Shown: positions 7,753 to 20,129 of the stretch, piece by piece
How the letters are laid out: the number at the start of each line of letters is the position of its first letter
How positions within the stretch are numbered: the first letter of the stretch is position 1
NCBI GenBank assembly: GCA_944325095.1
Contig: CALUYV010000006.1
Span: forward strand, 1 to 44,543
Length of the DNA: 44,543 bases
DNA from: Candidatus Gastranaerophilales bacterium
Lineage (GTDB): Bacteria; Cyanobacteriota; Vampirovibrionia; Gastranaerophilales; Gastranaerophilaceae
Direction of reading: 5' to 3'
The notes under the pieces: model-generated
Databases searched by the model: none
What the model saw: only the letters and a program-made list of their open reading frames with translations
Told to the model about the DNA's origin: nothing
Translations under genes and position numbers: made by a program

Positions 7753-7758
7753 TATAAT
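7753..7758 (+). promoter_or_regulatory. Candidate -10 box for the DUF1858 gene
   Basis: A perfect TATAAT preceded by TG lies about 47 bases before the start codon of the next gene. No clear -35 box is seen at standard spacing. Confidence 0.4.
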
Positions 7759-7804
7759 ATATTTTAATGGTACTTGTAAAAAAGTCAAAAAAGGAGATAT
7801 AGTT

Positions 7805-8014
7805 ATGGCTGAAAAAGTTACAAAAGATATGAATATTCTGGAAATAGCACAAAAACATCCGGAAAGTATTGAAATTTTCCATAAATACGGTCTTGGCTGC
7901 CTTGGCTGTGCAGCAGCAAGATTTGAAAATCTTGAAGCCGGTGCTAAAGTTCACGGTTATAATGCAGATGATATGGTTGCTGATATTAATGCACTTATTG
8001 AGGCTGTAGAATAG
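7805..8014 (+). CDS. DUF1858-type redox-disulfide protein
   Basis: The 69-residue single-domain protein starts with the typical KDMNILEIAQKHPESIEIF helix and contains the family's GLGCLGCAAA motif with a CxxC pair (Cys32/Cys35). DUF1858 domains of this kind are known as the hybrid-cluster-protein-associated disulfide domain and are common in anaerobes; a role in thiol redox or metal handling is proposed for the family, not proven. AGGAG at correct spacing precedes the ATG. Transcribed alone, with its own promoter-like -10 and a strong terminator. No hybrid cluster protein gene is in the window. Confidence 0.88.
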   Translation: MAEKVTKDMNILEIAQKHPESIEIFHKYGLGCLGCAAARFENLEAGAKVHGYNADDMVADINALIEAVE

Positions 8015-8034
8015 TAAATTTTTAAGTTTACGGC

Positions 8035-8080
8035 AAAAAATCCTAAAACAGTTTTATTTCAAATTGTTTTAGGATTTTTT
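8035..8080 (+). terminator. Rho-independent terminator after the DUF1858 gene
   Basis: AAATCCTAAAACA and TGTTTTAGGATTT form a long perfect stem around a 14-base loop, followed by T-rich sequence. It begins 20 bases after the stop codon. The flanking A and T runs would let it work on both strands. Confidence 0.85.
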
Positions 8081-8167
8081 TATGAAATTATTTTATAATT
8101 TTATATTGAAAATTTTTTGTTTATGATACGATATTCTTGGTCTAAGTGATTTAGGAGTAAGTAAAAG

Positions 8168-11319
<3,152 letters not shown>

Positions 11320-11796
11320 TTAGCCCTCGGCATCAAGACTTTCTACAACTAATTCAGACATACATTTACCTTCTGTAAAAAGTTCATTTTCATTGAAATA
11401 AATACCGATTTCTCTTTGTGCGCTTTCAACAGAATCAGAACCGTGGACAATATTATATTCTTTAACCTGTGCAAAACTGGCTCTGATTGTTCCGGCTTCC
11501 GCCTGATTAGGATCTGTTGCGCCCATAAGATGTCTGGCTCCTGCAACGGCGTTATATCCTTGAATAACCATTGCAACAATAGGGCCGCTCTGGATATATT
11601 TTAAAAGTCTTGGATAAAAAGGTTTGCCTTCATGTTCAGCATAATGTGCTCTTGCCTGCTCATCAGTTACCTGAAGCATTTTTAGTCCGATTACTTTGTA
11701 TCCTTTTGTTTCAAATCTTTTTATAATCTCACCGATTAATCCTCTTTGAACCCCGTCAGGCTTTACTGCGATAAAAGTTCTTTCTTCAGTATGCAT
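11320..11796 (-). CDS. ndk: Nucleoside diphosphate kinase
   Basis: The 158-residue kinase transfers the gamma-phosphate of ATP to nucleoside diphosphates through a phospho-His. The N-terminal ERTFIAVKPDGVQRGLIGEI, the GATDPNQAEAGTIRASFA loop and the active-site NIVHGSDS are all present. It is slightly longer at the C-terminus than the usual 140-150 residues. AGAGGAG precedes the ATG. First gene of an ndk-tgt pair; its final codons carry the ribosome binding site of tgt. Confidence 0.97.
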   Translation of the reverse strand: MHTEERTFIAVKPDGVQRGLIGEIIKRFETKGYKVIGLKMLQVTDEQARAHYAEHEGKPFYPRLLKYIQSGPIVAMVIQGYNAVAGARHLMGATDPNQAEAGTIRASFAQVKEYNIVHGSDSVESAQREIGIYFNENELFTEGKCMSELVVESLDAEG

Positions 11797-11882
11797 AAAT
11801 AAATCTCCTCTTAAAACGTTTATGGGTCAATTGTAGCATAAAAACTTATTTTTTGCTATTTACTAAATACCGGCTGTAGGAT

Positions 11883-13316
11883 TTACACATCAATATATTT
11901 AAAACTCGGATAGGTATAAGGAGTTTTTGTTGTTCTGGCGGCTTCAATAAGAGAATTTTCGAAAAGTTCATTTATCGGGATTTCTTTACCGTTTTGCAAA
12001 ATTTTAGTTTTCGGAAGATTTTTCAATACCGAAAATCCTTGTTCGCCGGAACCTATATATGGATCTATTGTACAGGTAAATTTTCTATCGGGATTAATCG
12101 GGTTTTGATGTTCATCAAGGAGATTTTCATCGTTTACGGTTATTTGTAGTATTTTATATTCTCCTGTTTCAAAATTCCCGTGTCCTGTAATTGTAATGTT
12201 TTGGGAGCACTGCAAAAATTTTGCATTTCCTCTGTCTTTGAGCATTCTGTTTTTTGCCGTATTTTCAAAAACTTCTTTTAACTGTTCGGCGGTTAGTTCT
12301 ACTTTTTCAATTGTAGATGATGCGCACATTACTTTTTCTATATCGTATTTTGTTATTACATCACTGTCTGCAAGATTTAGCGGATACATCGAAAAACCTG
12401 TTGAATGAAACGCAATATCAGTATTTCCTGCTTTTCTCATGCAATCGGAAATAAAAGTACCTAAAGGACAGGCTTCTGAGTACCTTTTGGGCAGATTTAA
12501 AACTCTTCTGGCTACAGGTTCATTTAATTTTGTTTTTTGTTCGTATTCAATAATGGGATTTTCAAATTCCGGAATGAAATCAACAGTTTCTACAGGAATT
12601 TCTTTAACGAAATTTATGTTTTCTCCCATTCTGAATTTATACATTGAACGGGCAAATGAAAACGGATAAAAAATATTATTCTTATAATCCGGTTCAATTT
12701 TGGAATGTTCGTGTCCGCCGATAATCAAAGTTGGTTTAATATCAGATTTTTCATACAATTTTTTACTTTCAGGATACCAGTGATGATTTAAGACAATCAA
12801 ATCATCAAACGGTTCTTTGATATCTGACAAAAGATTTTTTAACCCCTGTGAAATTTCCAGCATATTGCATTTAAACTTTTTGGCACAGGAATTATTTAAG
12901 CATAATCCGGTTACCAAAATCCGGCGTCCGTTTAATTGAATAATTTTATATCTTTCAACCCAAGAAACATATTCATCTGTTTCACTGTCGATAATATTTG
13001 CGCAGACTACATTTATTCCTGCGGCTGTAAAATTTTTGATGGTTGATTTTAAATACTCAAAGTCCGAATTTTTAAAACCGAAATCGTTATTTCCTATGGT
13101 AATAAAAATCTGTGCCTGCGGCAAAAGTTCTTTTATTTTTATATATGCATTTACCGATAAATCTTTATCATAAATACCTTTAAATAAATCTCCCGCATCA
13201 AGTATCAGAAACGGAGCAACGGAAGATTTTTCAAAAGAATATATACCGCTCAAAAGTCTGCTCAAATTCCGGCTTTCTTGATGAGAATCGGTTATTGCAT
13301 AAATATTTGTATCCAC
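11883..13316 (-). CDS. 5'-nucleotidase-like metallophosphoesterase
   Basis: The 477-residue protein has two domains. The N-terminal calcineurin-like phosphoesterase part (about 1-240) shows ITDSHQ, ILDAGDLFKG, TIGNNDFGF, NHHW and IGGHEHS, the five metal-binding motifs in order; motif I is D-S-H rather than the common D-x-H-G form. The C-terminal part (about 265-460) matches the 5'-nucleotidase C-terminal domain, with LGTFISDCMRKAGNTDIAF. UshA-like relatives are exported, but no signal peptide is present, so this one appears cytoplasmic. Nucleotide or related phosphoester hydrolysis is likely; the substrate is unknown. The start is GTG with AGAGG upstream. It lies 42 bases after dnaB and may be co-transcribed. 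Confidence 0.85.
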   Translation of the reverse strand: MDTNIYAITDSHQESRNLSRLLSGIYSFEKSSVAPFLILDAGDLFKGIYDKDLSVNAYIKIKELLPQAQIFITIGNNDFGFKNSDFEYLKSTIKNFTAAGINVVCANIIDSETDEYVSWVERYKIIQLNGRRILVTGLCLNNSCAKKFKCNMLEISQGLKNLLSDIKEPFDDLIVLNHHWYPESKKLYEKSDIKPTLIIGGHEHSKIEPDYKNNIFYPFSFARSMYKFRMGENINFVKEIPVETVDFIPEFENPIIEYEQKTKLNEPVARRVLNLPKRYSEACPLGTFISDCMRKAGNTDIAFHSTGFSMYPLNLADSDVITKYDIEKVMCASSTIEKVELTAEQLKEVFENTAKNRMLKDRGNAKFLQCSQNITITGHGNFETGEYKILQITVNDENLLDEHQNPINPDRKFTCTIDPYIGSGEQGFSVLKNLPKTKILQNGKEIPINELFENSLIEAARTTKTPYTYPSFKYIDV

Positions 13317-13358
13317 TTTTAAAAAACCTCTTTTTTATAACAACAAGAAATTAAGACA

Positions 13359-14747
13359 TTAAAAAGCGTCAAATGCCTGATCAATAGGATTTTTGAATTT
13401 TGTAATGTTGCTCTGGAATAACAGTTTGACTGTTCCGACAGGGCCGTTTCTGTGTTTTGCAATAATAACTTCGGATAATCCTTTTGAAGCCGCTTTAATA
13501 TTTTCTTCCTCTTCGCTTTCTGCTTTATTGTAGTAATCTTCACGATAAATAAACATTACAATATCCGCATCCTGCTCGATTGAACCTGATTCTCTCAAAT
13601 CGGAAAGCATCGGACGTTTATCGTTTCTGCTTTCTACCGCACGGGATAATTGAGAAAGAGTAATGATAGGTACATCAAGTTCTTTTGCAAGAATTTTTAA
13701 TCCTCTTGAAATTGCGGAAATTTGCTGCAAACGGTCATCTTTTCCGCCGCCTTCCATCAATTGCAGATAGTCTATTACAATCAGTCCCAAATCTTTTTGC
13801 TGGGTTTTCAGCCTGCGGCATTTTGTTCTTATATCTGTTAATGTACAGCCGCTGGTATCATCAATATAAATAGGAGCCTGACTAAAATCGTTCATTGCAG
13901 ACGATAACTTTTCCCAATCCTGCGGAAGCATATTTCCTGTTTTTAATCTCTGGGAATCAACTTCTGCATAAGAACATAACATTCTCTGCACTAATTGTGA
14001 TGCTGACATTTCTAATGAAAATATACAAACAGGAACTTTCTCTTTTATTGCAACATTTTGTGCAATATTCAAAGCAAATGCGGTTTTTCCCATTGCAGGA
14101 CGTGCTGCAAGGATTATCAAGTCTGAACGATGCAGCCCGTTCATTATGCTGTCAAGTTCAGTAAAATCAGTTCTTAAACCGGATAGTTCATCTTTATGCT
14201 CATATCTGTATTCTATATTTTCCCATGTATCAAGAACCAGATCTTTGACATGTTTCAAATCGGCAGTTGCTTTGCTTGAGCCGATTTCAAATATTAAACG
14301 TTCAGCTTCTTCCAAAGATCTGTCGCTTGGCTCCTGATCATATCCTTTTGAAACGATTTCCGAGCCTGCATTAATCAATTTTCTCTTAACGGCTTTTTCC
14401 TGAATTATTTTTGCATAATAAGCAATATTTGCAGTTGTAATCGTATTTTCAACTAAATCATTAATATATGCGCGGCCGCCGGCTGCTTCCAGTTTGCCGC
14501 TGTAATTCAATACATCAGATACCGAAACAATATCTATAACATCGCCGTTATTGAATAATTGAAGCATTGCTTCAAAAATGTGCCTGTGAGCAGGTTTATA
14601 AAAACTTGACGGCATAAGAGCATCGGAAATCTTTGTAAGAGTTTCCGGATTAACAAGAATAGCCCCCAGAACTGCCTGTTCTGCTTCTATATTCTGCGGA
14701 ATTAAATTTTCATCAATTTTTTTCTTTGAGTCTGATACTGCCGGCAT
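13359..14747 (-). CDS. dnaB: Replicative DNA helicase DnaB
   Basis: The 462-residue hexameric helicase unwinds DNA at the replication fork. The N-terminal domain (about 14-115) starts LIPQNIEAEQAVLGAILVNP. The RecA-like C-terminal domain has Walker A AARPAMGKTAF, SLEMSASQLVQRML, Walker B LIVIDYLQLM and the LSQLSRAVESR segment. No intein is seen. GGAGGA precedes the ATG at good spacing. It heads a reverse-strand pair with the 5'-nucleotidase-like gene and is divergent from an unrelated membrane protein. Confidence 0.97.
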   Translation of the reverse strand: MPAVSDSKKKIDENLIPQNIEAEQAVLGAILVNPETLTKISDALMPSSFYKPAHRHIFEAMLQLFNNGDVIDIVSVSDVLNYSGKLEAAGGRAYINDLVENTITTANIAYYAKIIQEKAVKRKLINAGSEIVSKGYDQEPSDRSLEEAERLIFEIGSSKATADLKHVKDLVLDTWENIEYRYEHKDELSGLRTDFTELDSIMNGLHRSDLIILAARPAMGKTAFALNIAQNVAIKEKVPVCIFSLEMSASQLVQRMLCSYAEVDSQRLKTGNMLPQDWEKLSSAMNDFSQAPIYIDDTSGCTLTDIRTKCRRLKTQQKDLGLIVIDYLQLMEGGGKDDRLQQISAISRGLKILAKELDVPIITLSQLSRAVESRNDKRPMLSDLRESGSIEQDADIVMFIYREDYYNKAESEEEENIKAASKGLSEVIIAKHRNGPVGTVKLLFQSNITKFKNPIDQAFDAF

Positions 14748-14889
14748 GATTATTCCTCCTCTTTATTATCGTAATACATAATTGTGTTAAGAAAAGTAAC
14801 GATTTTCTCAATAAATGAAATTTTTTTTAAAAAAAATACTTTATATATATGGTTAAAGGTCAAGGTTAGTTATTTATGGGGTAGTTAGT

Positions 14890-15606
14890 ATGACAAACGG
14901 AGTTGGTTTAAACACAAGTTTATTAAACGGAATTAATTTTCCAGGCGGAAACAATTTTAATATGGCTGCAACAAATACAAATAATACAGCCAGTTCAGCA
15001 AATTCTTTATTCAATCCGGTTCAATCAACAACCAATTTATACAGTGATGATTTTATGATGTCCGGTTTTGATTTTGATTCTCTTTCTTATGATGCGCAAT
15101 CAGGAACAATTGTGCGCAGTGCACAGCCTCAAAACCGGCAGGTGCCGCAACTTCAAAATAATGTTCAACAGAATAATGCAGGTACTTTAAACTTTGAATC
15201 TCTGCCTCAAGATATTCAGCAGCCGGGAAACCTGCCGGCAGAACAAAATCTGAGCGAACTTGATAATTATCTGGTTAAAAATGAAACAAACCAGCAGAAT
15301 AAACCTTCTAACTCGGGTAAAGCAATATGTACAACTTTAGGTTTTCTTGCTCCGGTTGGGGAAAGAGTTGCTGCCGGCATAAAAAGCGGCGGAATAATGA
15401 AGGCTTTAAATTGGAAACAACTTGCCGTAACATGTCCGATTATTGGTCTTGCAGGTTTTGGTGTCGGTTTTGTTATTGATAAAATAATGGACTCTTTTAA
15501 AAATAAAAACATAGCAAATGCACCGCAGACTAATCCGGCAGAAGCACCGCAGCAGATACAGCAGGCACAGATGCCGCCTCAGCAAAATTTGCAATTAATG
15601 GTATAG
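14890..15606 (+). CDS. Asn/Gln-rich membrane-associated protein of unknown function
   Basis: The 238-residue protein has a low-complexity N-terminal two thirds rich in Asn, Gln, Ser and Thr. It is followed by a hydrophobic region (about residues 144-205) with GLAGFGVGFVIDKIMDSF, which probably makes one or two membrane-associated helices, then a Pro/Gln-rich tail. INFPGG (15-20) near the start is a loose match to the shared N-terminal motif. No family is recognised. A GGGG stretch about 10 bases before the ATG is a weak ribosome binding site. It is convergent with the glycosyltransferase gene, six bases away, with no separate terminator seen. Confidence 0.75.
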   Translation: MTNGVGLNTSLLNGINFPGGNNFNMAATNTNNTASSANSLFNPVQSTTNLYSDDFMMSGFDFDSLSYDAQSGTIVRSAQPQNRQVPQLQNNVQQNNAGTLNFESLPQDIQQPGNLPAEQNLSELDNYLVKNETNQQNKPSNSGKAICTTLGFLAPVGERVAAGIKSGGIMKALNWKQLAVTCPIIGLAGFGVGFVIDKIMDSFKNKNIANAPQTNPAEAPQQIQQAQMPPQQNLQLMV

Positions 15607-15611
15607 AATAA

Positions 15612-17234
15612 TTAATATTCTACATATTCATCTGTTGCAAGCCGTTCAATAAGTTCTTTATATTTAGGATTTGAAGAGTTGCCGTCATAGCGTAAAAGCC
15701 GCCTGATGGCAATTGCTTTTAAATAATCAATTTTTTCTGGATTTCCGTTTTCAACAAAAAACAGCATTGCCTGTTTTCTGTGTTCAAAAAGTTCATCTTC
15801 AGGCATTTTTGCAAGAACATCGCCAAATGTCTGCGGTCTGAGTTTCCTGTCCCATTCATAAAACGGAGTGTCAAGGAAACAAAATGTTTTTGCATAGGAC
15901 AAAATACATGGAGTCCAGGAAACATCTTCGTATTTTAATATTCCCAGAGGGTGTGCTTTTACAATGGATGCTCTGTACAGTTTATTCCATATTGCACAGT
16001 TATAAAGATTAGGGGTATATAAAATTGACAAATATTTATCGATATCAATTGCTTTGTCTGTTTCGAAAGGCAGATTGCAATGCGTAGTATAACCGTTGTC
16101 AACAAGTCTGTACAAAGGTGCAATTGCTATATCGCAATTATTTTTGGTAATTGAATTATACAATTTTTCAATCATATCAGGGCGAATCATATCATCATTA
16201 TCCATAAATGCGATATATTCTCCTCTTGCCATTTTTATTCCGGCATTTCTGGTATCTGCAACTCCTCCGTTTATTTTTTGCAACGATCTTACATTTTCAT
16301 ATTCGGACTCGTACCAGTCAATAATTTTTTGTGTAGAATCCGTGCTGCCGTCATTTACTATAATAATTTCAAAATCATTAAAGGTTGATGCAAGTGCCGT
16401 ATCAATACTTCTTGCGATATAATCCTGAGCATTGTAAGCAGGGATAATCAGAGAAACTTTTGTTTCTTTGAAAATTTTTTCCTTGCAACTTGCAAAGTCT
16501 GATGTTTTTATATAAATTCTGCCGTTCGGGGAATTCAAATATGCTTTTATACAGAATTTTGTATTGATATTATAATTTTTCAAACAGGCATAATGTCTTA
16601 AATTGTCTGAGGTTTCGAATACAGGGTAGTCAGACCCTTCCTGAAAAACTGCAAATCCGTCTGCTCTTCCGTTATACAGCCATGATAAAAAGAGATTTCC
16701 GCCGTATGATTTATAGATGCTCAGGTATTCAAAGTTGTTTTCCATACATTGAAATATTTTTGAAGAATATAAAAATTCTCTGGAATTATCAGGTTTTGAA
16801 ACAAACGGTTTAATTTTGTACGAACAATTCTTGAAATATTCTGTGCGCATATATGTTTTTAAAGAATTTTGCCTGCCTCCGAAATTATTATCATTGTTGT
16901 CACGATATAAACGGTAGCCTTGTGAATTTGGATATTCACTGTAAAAAATCCGCATAGAACCATCCTCATGACGGTATGCTGCAACATCCATTTCTTCAAC
17001 ATTGAAGTTTCTTTTTTCTGTTTCATCAATAATTTCACCGTCTTTCACCGCTTGGACATAACAGGTGTTTTCGCCGAACGGTAAAAAGGACAGAGTTGTG
17101 AAATTAGTATCAATAACTTTTGCCCATTCAACAAAATTATTTTTTAATTTGCAGAAAATACGGAAGTAATCTGCCTCAACTTTTCCCCATGAAACAGTTA
17201 TTTTTGAATTTTTTATATTTATATTGATTTTCAT
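15612..17234 (-). CDS. Family 2 glycosyltransferase with N-terminal beta-rich region
   Basis: The C-terminal part of this 540-residue protein (about 258-480) is a GT-A glycosyltransferase: VSLIIPAYNAQDYIARSID opens the nucleotide-sugar site, IIIVNDGSTDST follows, and MDNDD is the metal-binding DxD. KYEDVSWTPCIL may supply the later acidic catalytic region. The first 250 residues look like repeated beta-sandwich (fibronectin-III-like) units, an unusual N-terminal addition for GT2 enzymes; this reading is from sequence pattern only. No signal peptide or membrane helix is present. GAGG precedes the ATG. Donor and acceptor sugars are unknown; surface polysaccharide or protein glycosylation is plausible. 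Confidence 0.85.
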   Translation of the reverse strand: MKININIKNSKITVSWGKVEADYFRIFCKLKNNFVEWAKVIDTNFTTLSFLPFGENTCYVQAVKDGEIIDETEKRNFNVEEMDVAAYRHEDGSMRIFYSEYPNSQGYRLYRDNNDNNFGGRQNSLKTYMRTEYFKNCSYKIKPFVSKPDNSREFLYSSKIFQCMENNFEYLSIYKSYGGNLFLSWLYNGRADGFAVFQEGSDYPVFETSDNLRHYACLKNYNINTKFCIKAYLNSPNGRIYIKTSDFASCKEKIFKETKVSLIIPAYNAQDYIARSIDTALASTFNDFEIIIVNDGSTDSTQKIIDWYESEYENVRSLQKINGGVADTRNAGIKMARGEYIAFMDNDDMIRPDMIEKLYNSITKNNCDIAIAPLYRLVDNGYTTHCNLPFETDKAIDIDKYLSILYTPNLYNCAIWNKLYRASIVKAHPLGILKYEDVSWTPCILSYAKTFCFLDTPFYEWDRKLRPQTFGDVLAKMPEDELFEHRKQAMLFFVENGNPEKIDYLKAIAIRRLLRYDGNSSNPKYKELIERLATDEYVEY

Positions 17235-17289
17235 ACCTGACCTCTTTTTTACAGATTATACCAGATTTTTCTTTTTAATGCAGAAAAAT

Positions 17290-17604
17290 TTAAGATTTGT
17301 GGAAGGATTTTTCAGTCATTTCAACCCATTTTGAATGCGTGTAATTTTCATAACTTGCGGCAAATTTTATTAATGCACCGGCAAGAACTCTTCCGCTGTC
17401 AGATTTCCCGAGGATGAAATAATCTCCGTTTTCGTTTTCGCAGTACAAAAGTTCTTTATGGACGATTTTATCCGTATGGTTTTTGGGATTTTTGGTAATA
17501 ACCTTTTTGACCCAGACCGGTAAAAGTTTTAACGATGTAGTTTTACGGGTTAATATTTCATCATTATGCTGTTGTAAAAATTTTGCAAATTCACTTATAA
17601 TCAT
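17290..17604 (-). CDS. Conserved-looking small protein of unknown function, coupled to comF
   Basis: The 104-residue protein starts MIISEFAKFLQQHNDEIL; I chose this Met because it lies seven bases past the comF stop, with GAGGA in the comF end serving as a somewhat distant ribosome binding site. A longer reading of the same frame runs into comF and has no start signal. The sequence is basic in the middle (LPVWVKKVITKNPKN) and ends with an aromatic stretch. No domain, signal peptide or membrane segment is recognised. It is probably co-transcribed with comF. Confidence 0.65.
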   Translation of the reverse strand: MIISEFAKFLQQHNDEILTRKTTSLKLLPVWVKKVITKNPKNHTDKIVHKELLYCENENGDYFILGKSDSGRVLAGALIKFAASYENYTHSKWVEMTEKSFHKS

Positions 17605-17611
17605 TTTAATT

Positions 17612-18262
17612 TTAATCCTCAAAAGGTGTTGCTGCCGCAAAACAGATAATATCATATATTCCGTTATTGTTAAATTCCCGTATCATTTCTTCAAATGTTG
17701 AACCTGTTGTGCATATATCATCAATAATAAGAATTTTTTTATCTTTAATAATTTTTTCTGGATTTACATAAAATGCACTTTTTAAATTCAGCAATCTCTG
17801 GGATTTATTTAATTTATACTGAGGTTTTGTATCTTTTATTCTTTGGATACATTCTGTGTTGACCGTATAGCCTGAAAATTTTGCAAATTCTTCTGCTGTT
17901 AGTTCCATGTGGTTATATTTTCGTATTTTTTTTCTTTTAAAATATATCGGTACCGGAACAATCTGAAAATCTCCTTGAATATTAAGTTTTTGCCAGTATT
18001 CCCACATATATTCGGCAAAATAGAATGCTAAGTCTTTCTGCTTGTGATATTTTAAACCTCTAATCATTTTTTGGAGAAGTTTTGAATAAACACCTGCACA
18101 ATAGACAGGAACATTATAAATTGTACGATTAATTTTTACGGGAAGGAAATCCAGCTGGTTATAGCAATCCGAACACATTTTTACGGATTCTTTTGATTTT
18201 CCGCAAAAATAACATTTCTTTTTATAAATCCAGTCTAATAAACCCGTTAAAAAGTTTTTCAT
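17612..18262 (-). CDS. comF: ComF-family phosphoribosyltransferase-like protein
   Basis: The 216-residue protein has the ComF plan: an N-terminal zinc-binding segment with two CxxC pairs (Cys17/20 and Cys30/33) and a C-terminal phosphoribosyltransferase fold with ILIIDDICTTGSTFEEM as the PRPP-binding loop. The central QIVPVPIYFKRKKIRKYNHM stretch is also typical. ComF proteins take part in DNA uptake and in restart or transformation functions; other competence genes are not in this window, apart from the SLOG-fold gene at 41708, which is not a true DprA. It is followed at once by a small gene and is divergent from the alpha/beta-hydrolase gene. Confidence 0.92.
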   Translation of the reverse strand: MKNFLTGLLDWIYKKKCYFCGKSKESVKMCSDCYNQLDFLPVKINRTIYNVPVYCAGVYSKLLQKMIRGLKYHKQKDLAFYFAEYMWEYWQKLNIQGDFQIVPVPIYFKRKKIRKYNHMELTAEEFAKFSGYTVNTECIQRIKDTKPQYKLNKSQRLLNLKSAFYVNPEKIIKDKKILIIDDICTTGSTFEEMIREFNNNGIYDIICFAAATPFED

Positions 18263-18277
18263 AGGCTCATGCTAACA

Positions 18278-18283
18278 TATAAT
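18278..18283 (+). promoter_or_regulatory. Candidate -10 box of the exported hydrolase gene
   Basis: A perfect TATAAT lies in the short gap between comF and the divergent hydrolase gene. The -35 region is only T-rich, with no good match. Confidence 0.4.
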
Positions 18284-18337
18284 TTGCGGAATGTAAAAAT
18301 CATGATGAAAAAATATACTTGTGATAAACTTTTAGTT

Positions 18338-19531
18338 ATGAAAAAGATTTTATTATTTTTAACGGTATTTTTATTCACAATAATTCCGTCTTTTGGAATT
18401 GAGGAAAATCTTACATTTTTGTACATAAACGGTTCTAACAATAACGATACAAAAATGAAAGACTGGTATATAAACGGAGTTAATAAATTACATCCGGTGC
18501 TCAAAGAAAAATTTGAAGAAAACGAATCCATAAAGAAATGGGCGCAGGAAAACAAATTAACAATTGATGATGATCCGCAGATATTTTTCTGGGGCTATGA
18601 CAGCAAAGAAGATTTAGATTTTGTAAAAGACAGATTAAATCTTTCAAAAGCGTTCAGTTCGACTCTTGCATACGGTATAAGGAGCCTGTTGACACAGTTT
18701 TTGCATGATGCTATATGGGTTCAAAAAACACACAATATGCTGCCATTACTGGACAGTTTAAATGACAGAGTAAAGGAACAGTATAATAATGGAAAACATG
18801 TAATTTTATACGGGTATTCTGCAGGTACTTTTATAAATTATCAGTATATGATATACAAACTTCCTTATATAAGGCCTGAAAAATTATTCAGCGCATTAAA
18901 TATGGATGAAGAATTTATGACATTTGTGAAAGAAAATCCTGCAAAAAATACTTGTTTATCCGCACTTTCGCATGATAAAGGCAAAATAGGCGTAATTTCC
19001 GGCACCGGACATCTTGTTCTTAATCAGGACAAAGAGCAGTTAAAAGAAAATTATCTTAAACTTGACGAAGTGACTGAGCGGTATTGCGCACCGGAAGGTG
19101 CTGTTAAAGGTTTTGTAAATTTTGCAAGTCCTATCCCTTTATTCTATTCCGATATTTCGGATAAAAATTATGAAATAACTTTTTTTAATAAATATGCAAT
19201 TAAGTATGTTTTGGAAAACGGATTATATTTTCTTACCGTTAATTTCAGGGAAGATCCGCTCGGATTTCCGTCCGGCAGAAATTTAACAATACCGCAGTAT
19301 GAAGAAATCCTTGATTTAACTCTGGAGAATCCTACAGGTGTTATTTATGACAATTCAAGTGTCTGGTCGAAACGTTCGGCTCTTTTTGCACATACTTCTT
19401 ACTGGTCTGCAAGAAGTGTGTTTGCAAAAGCTGTTGTTAAAAGTTTTGTAGAGGGAACAAAGTTTCAATATAACGAAGAGTACAGAAATAAAGTTATAAA
19501 AAATCAGAAGAAAAAATCAGAGGAGATATAA
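18338..19531 (+). CDS. Exported alpha/beta-hydrolase-like protein
   Basis: From the ATG chosen, the 397-residue protein begins MKKILLFLTVFLFTIIPSFG, a typical Sec signal peptide. In-frame Met codons 15-25 codons upstream are possible, but they would lengthen the signal's N-region, and none has a clear ribosome binding site. LYGYSAGT holds a G-x-S-x-G nucleophile elbow (Ser161), as in lipases and esterases. The early NGSNNND segment and the elbow position fit an alpha/beta-hydrolase fold. The Asp and His of the triad were not assigned. Substrate unknown; the protein should act outside the cytoplasm. Its stop overlaps the next start by one base, so the two are coupled. Confidence 0.75.
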   Translation: MKKILLFLTVFLFTIIPSFGIEENLTFLYINGSNNNDTKMKDWYINGVNKLHPVLKEKFEENESIKKWAQENKLTIDDDPQIFFWGYDSKEDLDFVKDRLNLSKAFSSTLAYGIRSLLTQFLHDAIWVQKTHNMLPLLDSLNDRVKEQYNNGKHVILYGYSAGTFINYQYMIYKLPYIRPEKLFSALNMDEEFMTFVKENPAKNTCLSALSHDKGKIGVISGTGHLVLNQDKEQLKENYLKLDEVTERYCAPEGAVKGFVNFASPIPLFYSDISDKNYEITFFNKYAIKYVLENGLYFLTVNFREDPLGFPSGRNLTIPQYEEILDLTLENPTGVIYDNSSVWSKRSALFAHTSYWSARSVFAKAVVKSFVEGTKFQYNEEYRNKVIKNQKKKSEEI

Positions 19532-20127
19532 TGGAAAATTTGAAAGAACAAACGGTTTTATTTGATCCGGGGTTTGCACAGCACACAACAATATTATCAA
19601 TAAGCACCGAATATATTTATAATTCCGTAAATCAATTTAAAAATTTCGGGCAAAAGAAAATGAAATTTAAAATGTTTTATCCGCAAATTATAAAAATGAC
19701 GGAAAATAATGTCGGTTTTTGTCTTGGATGTTTATTATGGGCAGCATATATTAAAGGGTTCAAAGATGTCAAAATAGAAGGTAATCCTTGTCTTGGAGAT
19801 ACTTACAATAAAGAAGAGGCTGTTGAAGAAATTGATTTTTCAATTGCATTTTTTGAACAGTTGAAAAAAGATGCTAAATATTATCTCGGAACAGAATATG
19901 AGATTAATCCTTTGTATATCAAAATTCTGGAATTATATAAAGAATTTCTTGTTCAAAATTGCAGTTTTGTTAATACAAAAACTACTGCAGATGTTATTTT
20001 GCCGGAAAGTTTTATTGTTCCCGAAGGCGAAAATCGGGAAAAAATACATTCAAAAATTCAGGAAGTTATTTCAACCGGAAATTTGCTTGACTTAACCGAT
20101 GTATTAGAACTCGCATATAAAGGCTAA
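19531..20127 (+). CDS. Protein of unknown function between hydrolase and NagZ-like genes
   Basis: This 198-residue, apparently cytoplasmic protein has no signal peptide, membrane helix or tag motif. Its start overlaps the previous stop by one base (TAATG) and AGAGGAG precedes it. A Cys-rich hydrophobic segment (VGFCLGCLLWAAYIKG, about 68-83) with a CxxC stands out, and mixed alpha/beta sequence follows. I recognise no family. Tight coupling on both sides (two bases to the next gene) ties it to the exported hydrolase and the NagZ-like glycosidase. Confidence 0.75.
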   Translation: MENLKEQTVLFDPGFAQHTTILSISTEYIYNSVNQFKNFGQKKMKFKMFYPQIIKMTENNVGFCLGCLLWAAYIKGFKDVKIEGNPCLGDTYNKEEAVEEIDFSIAFFEQLKKDAKYYLGTEYEINPLYIKILELYKEFLVQNCSFVNTKTTADVILPESFIVPEGENREKIHSKIQEVISTGNLLDLTDVLELAYKG

Positions 20128-20129
20128 AA

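Noticed and set aside
13319..13543. 74-codon reverse frame overlapping the end of dnaB
   Set aside because: It lies in another frame of dnaB's coding sequence, shows no own start signal and no recognisable sequence.
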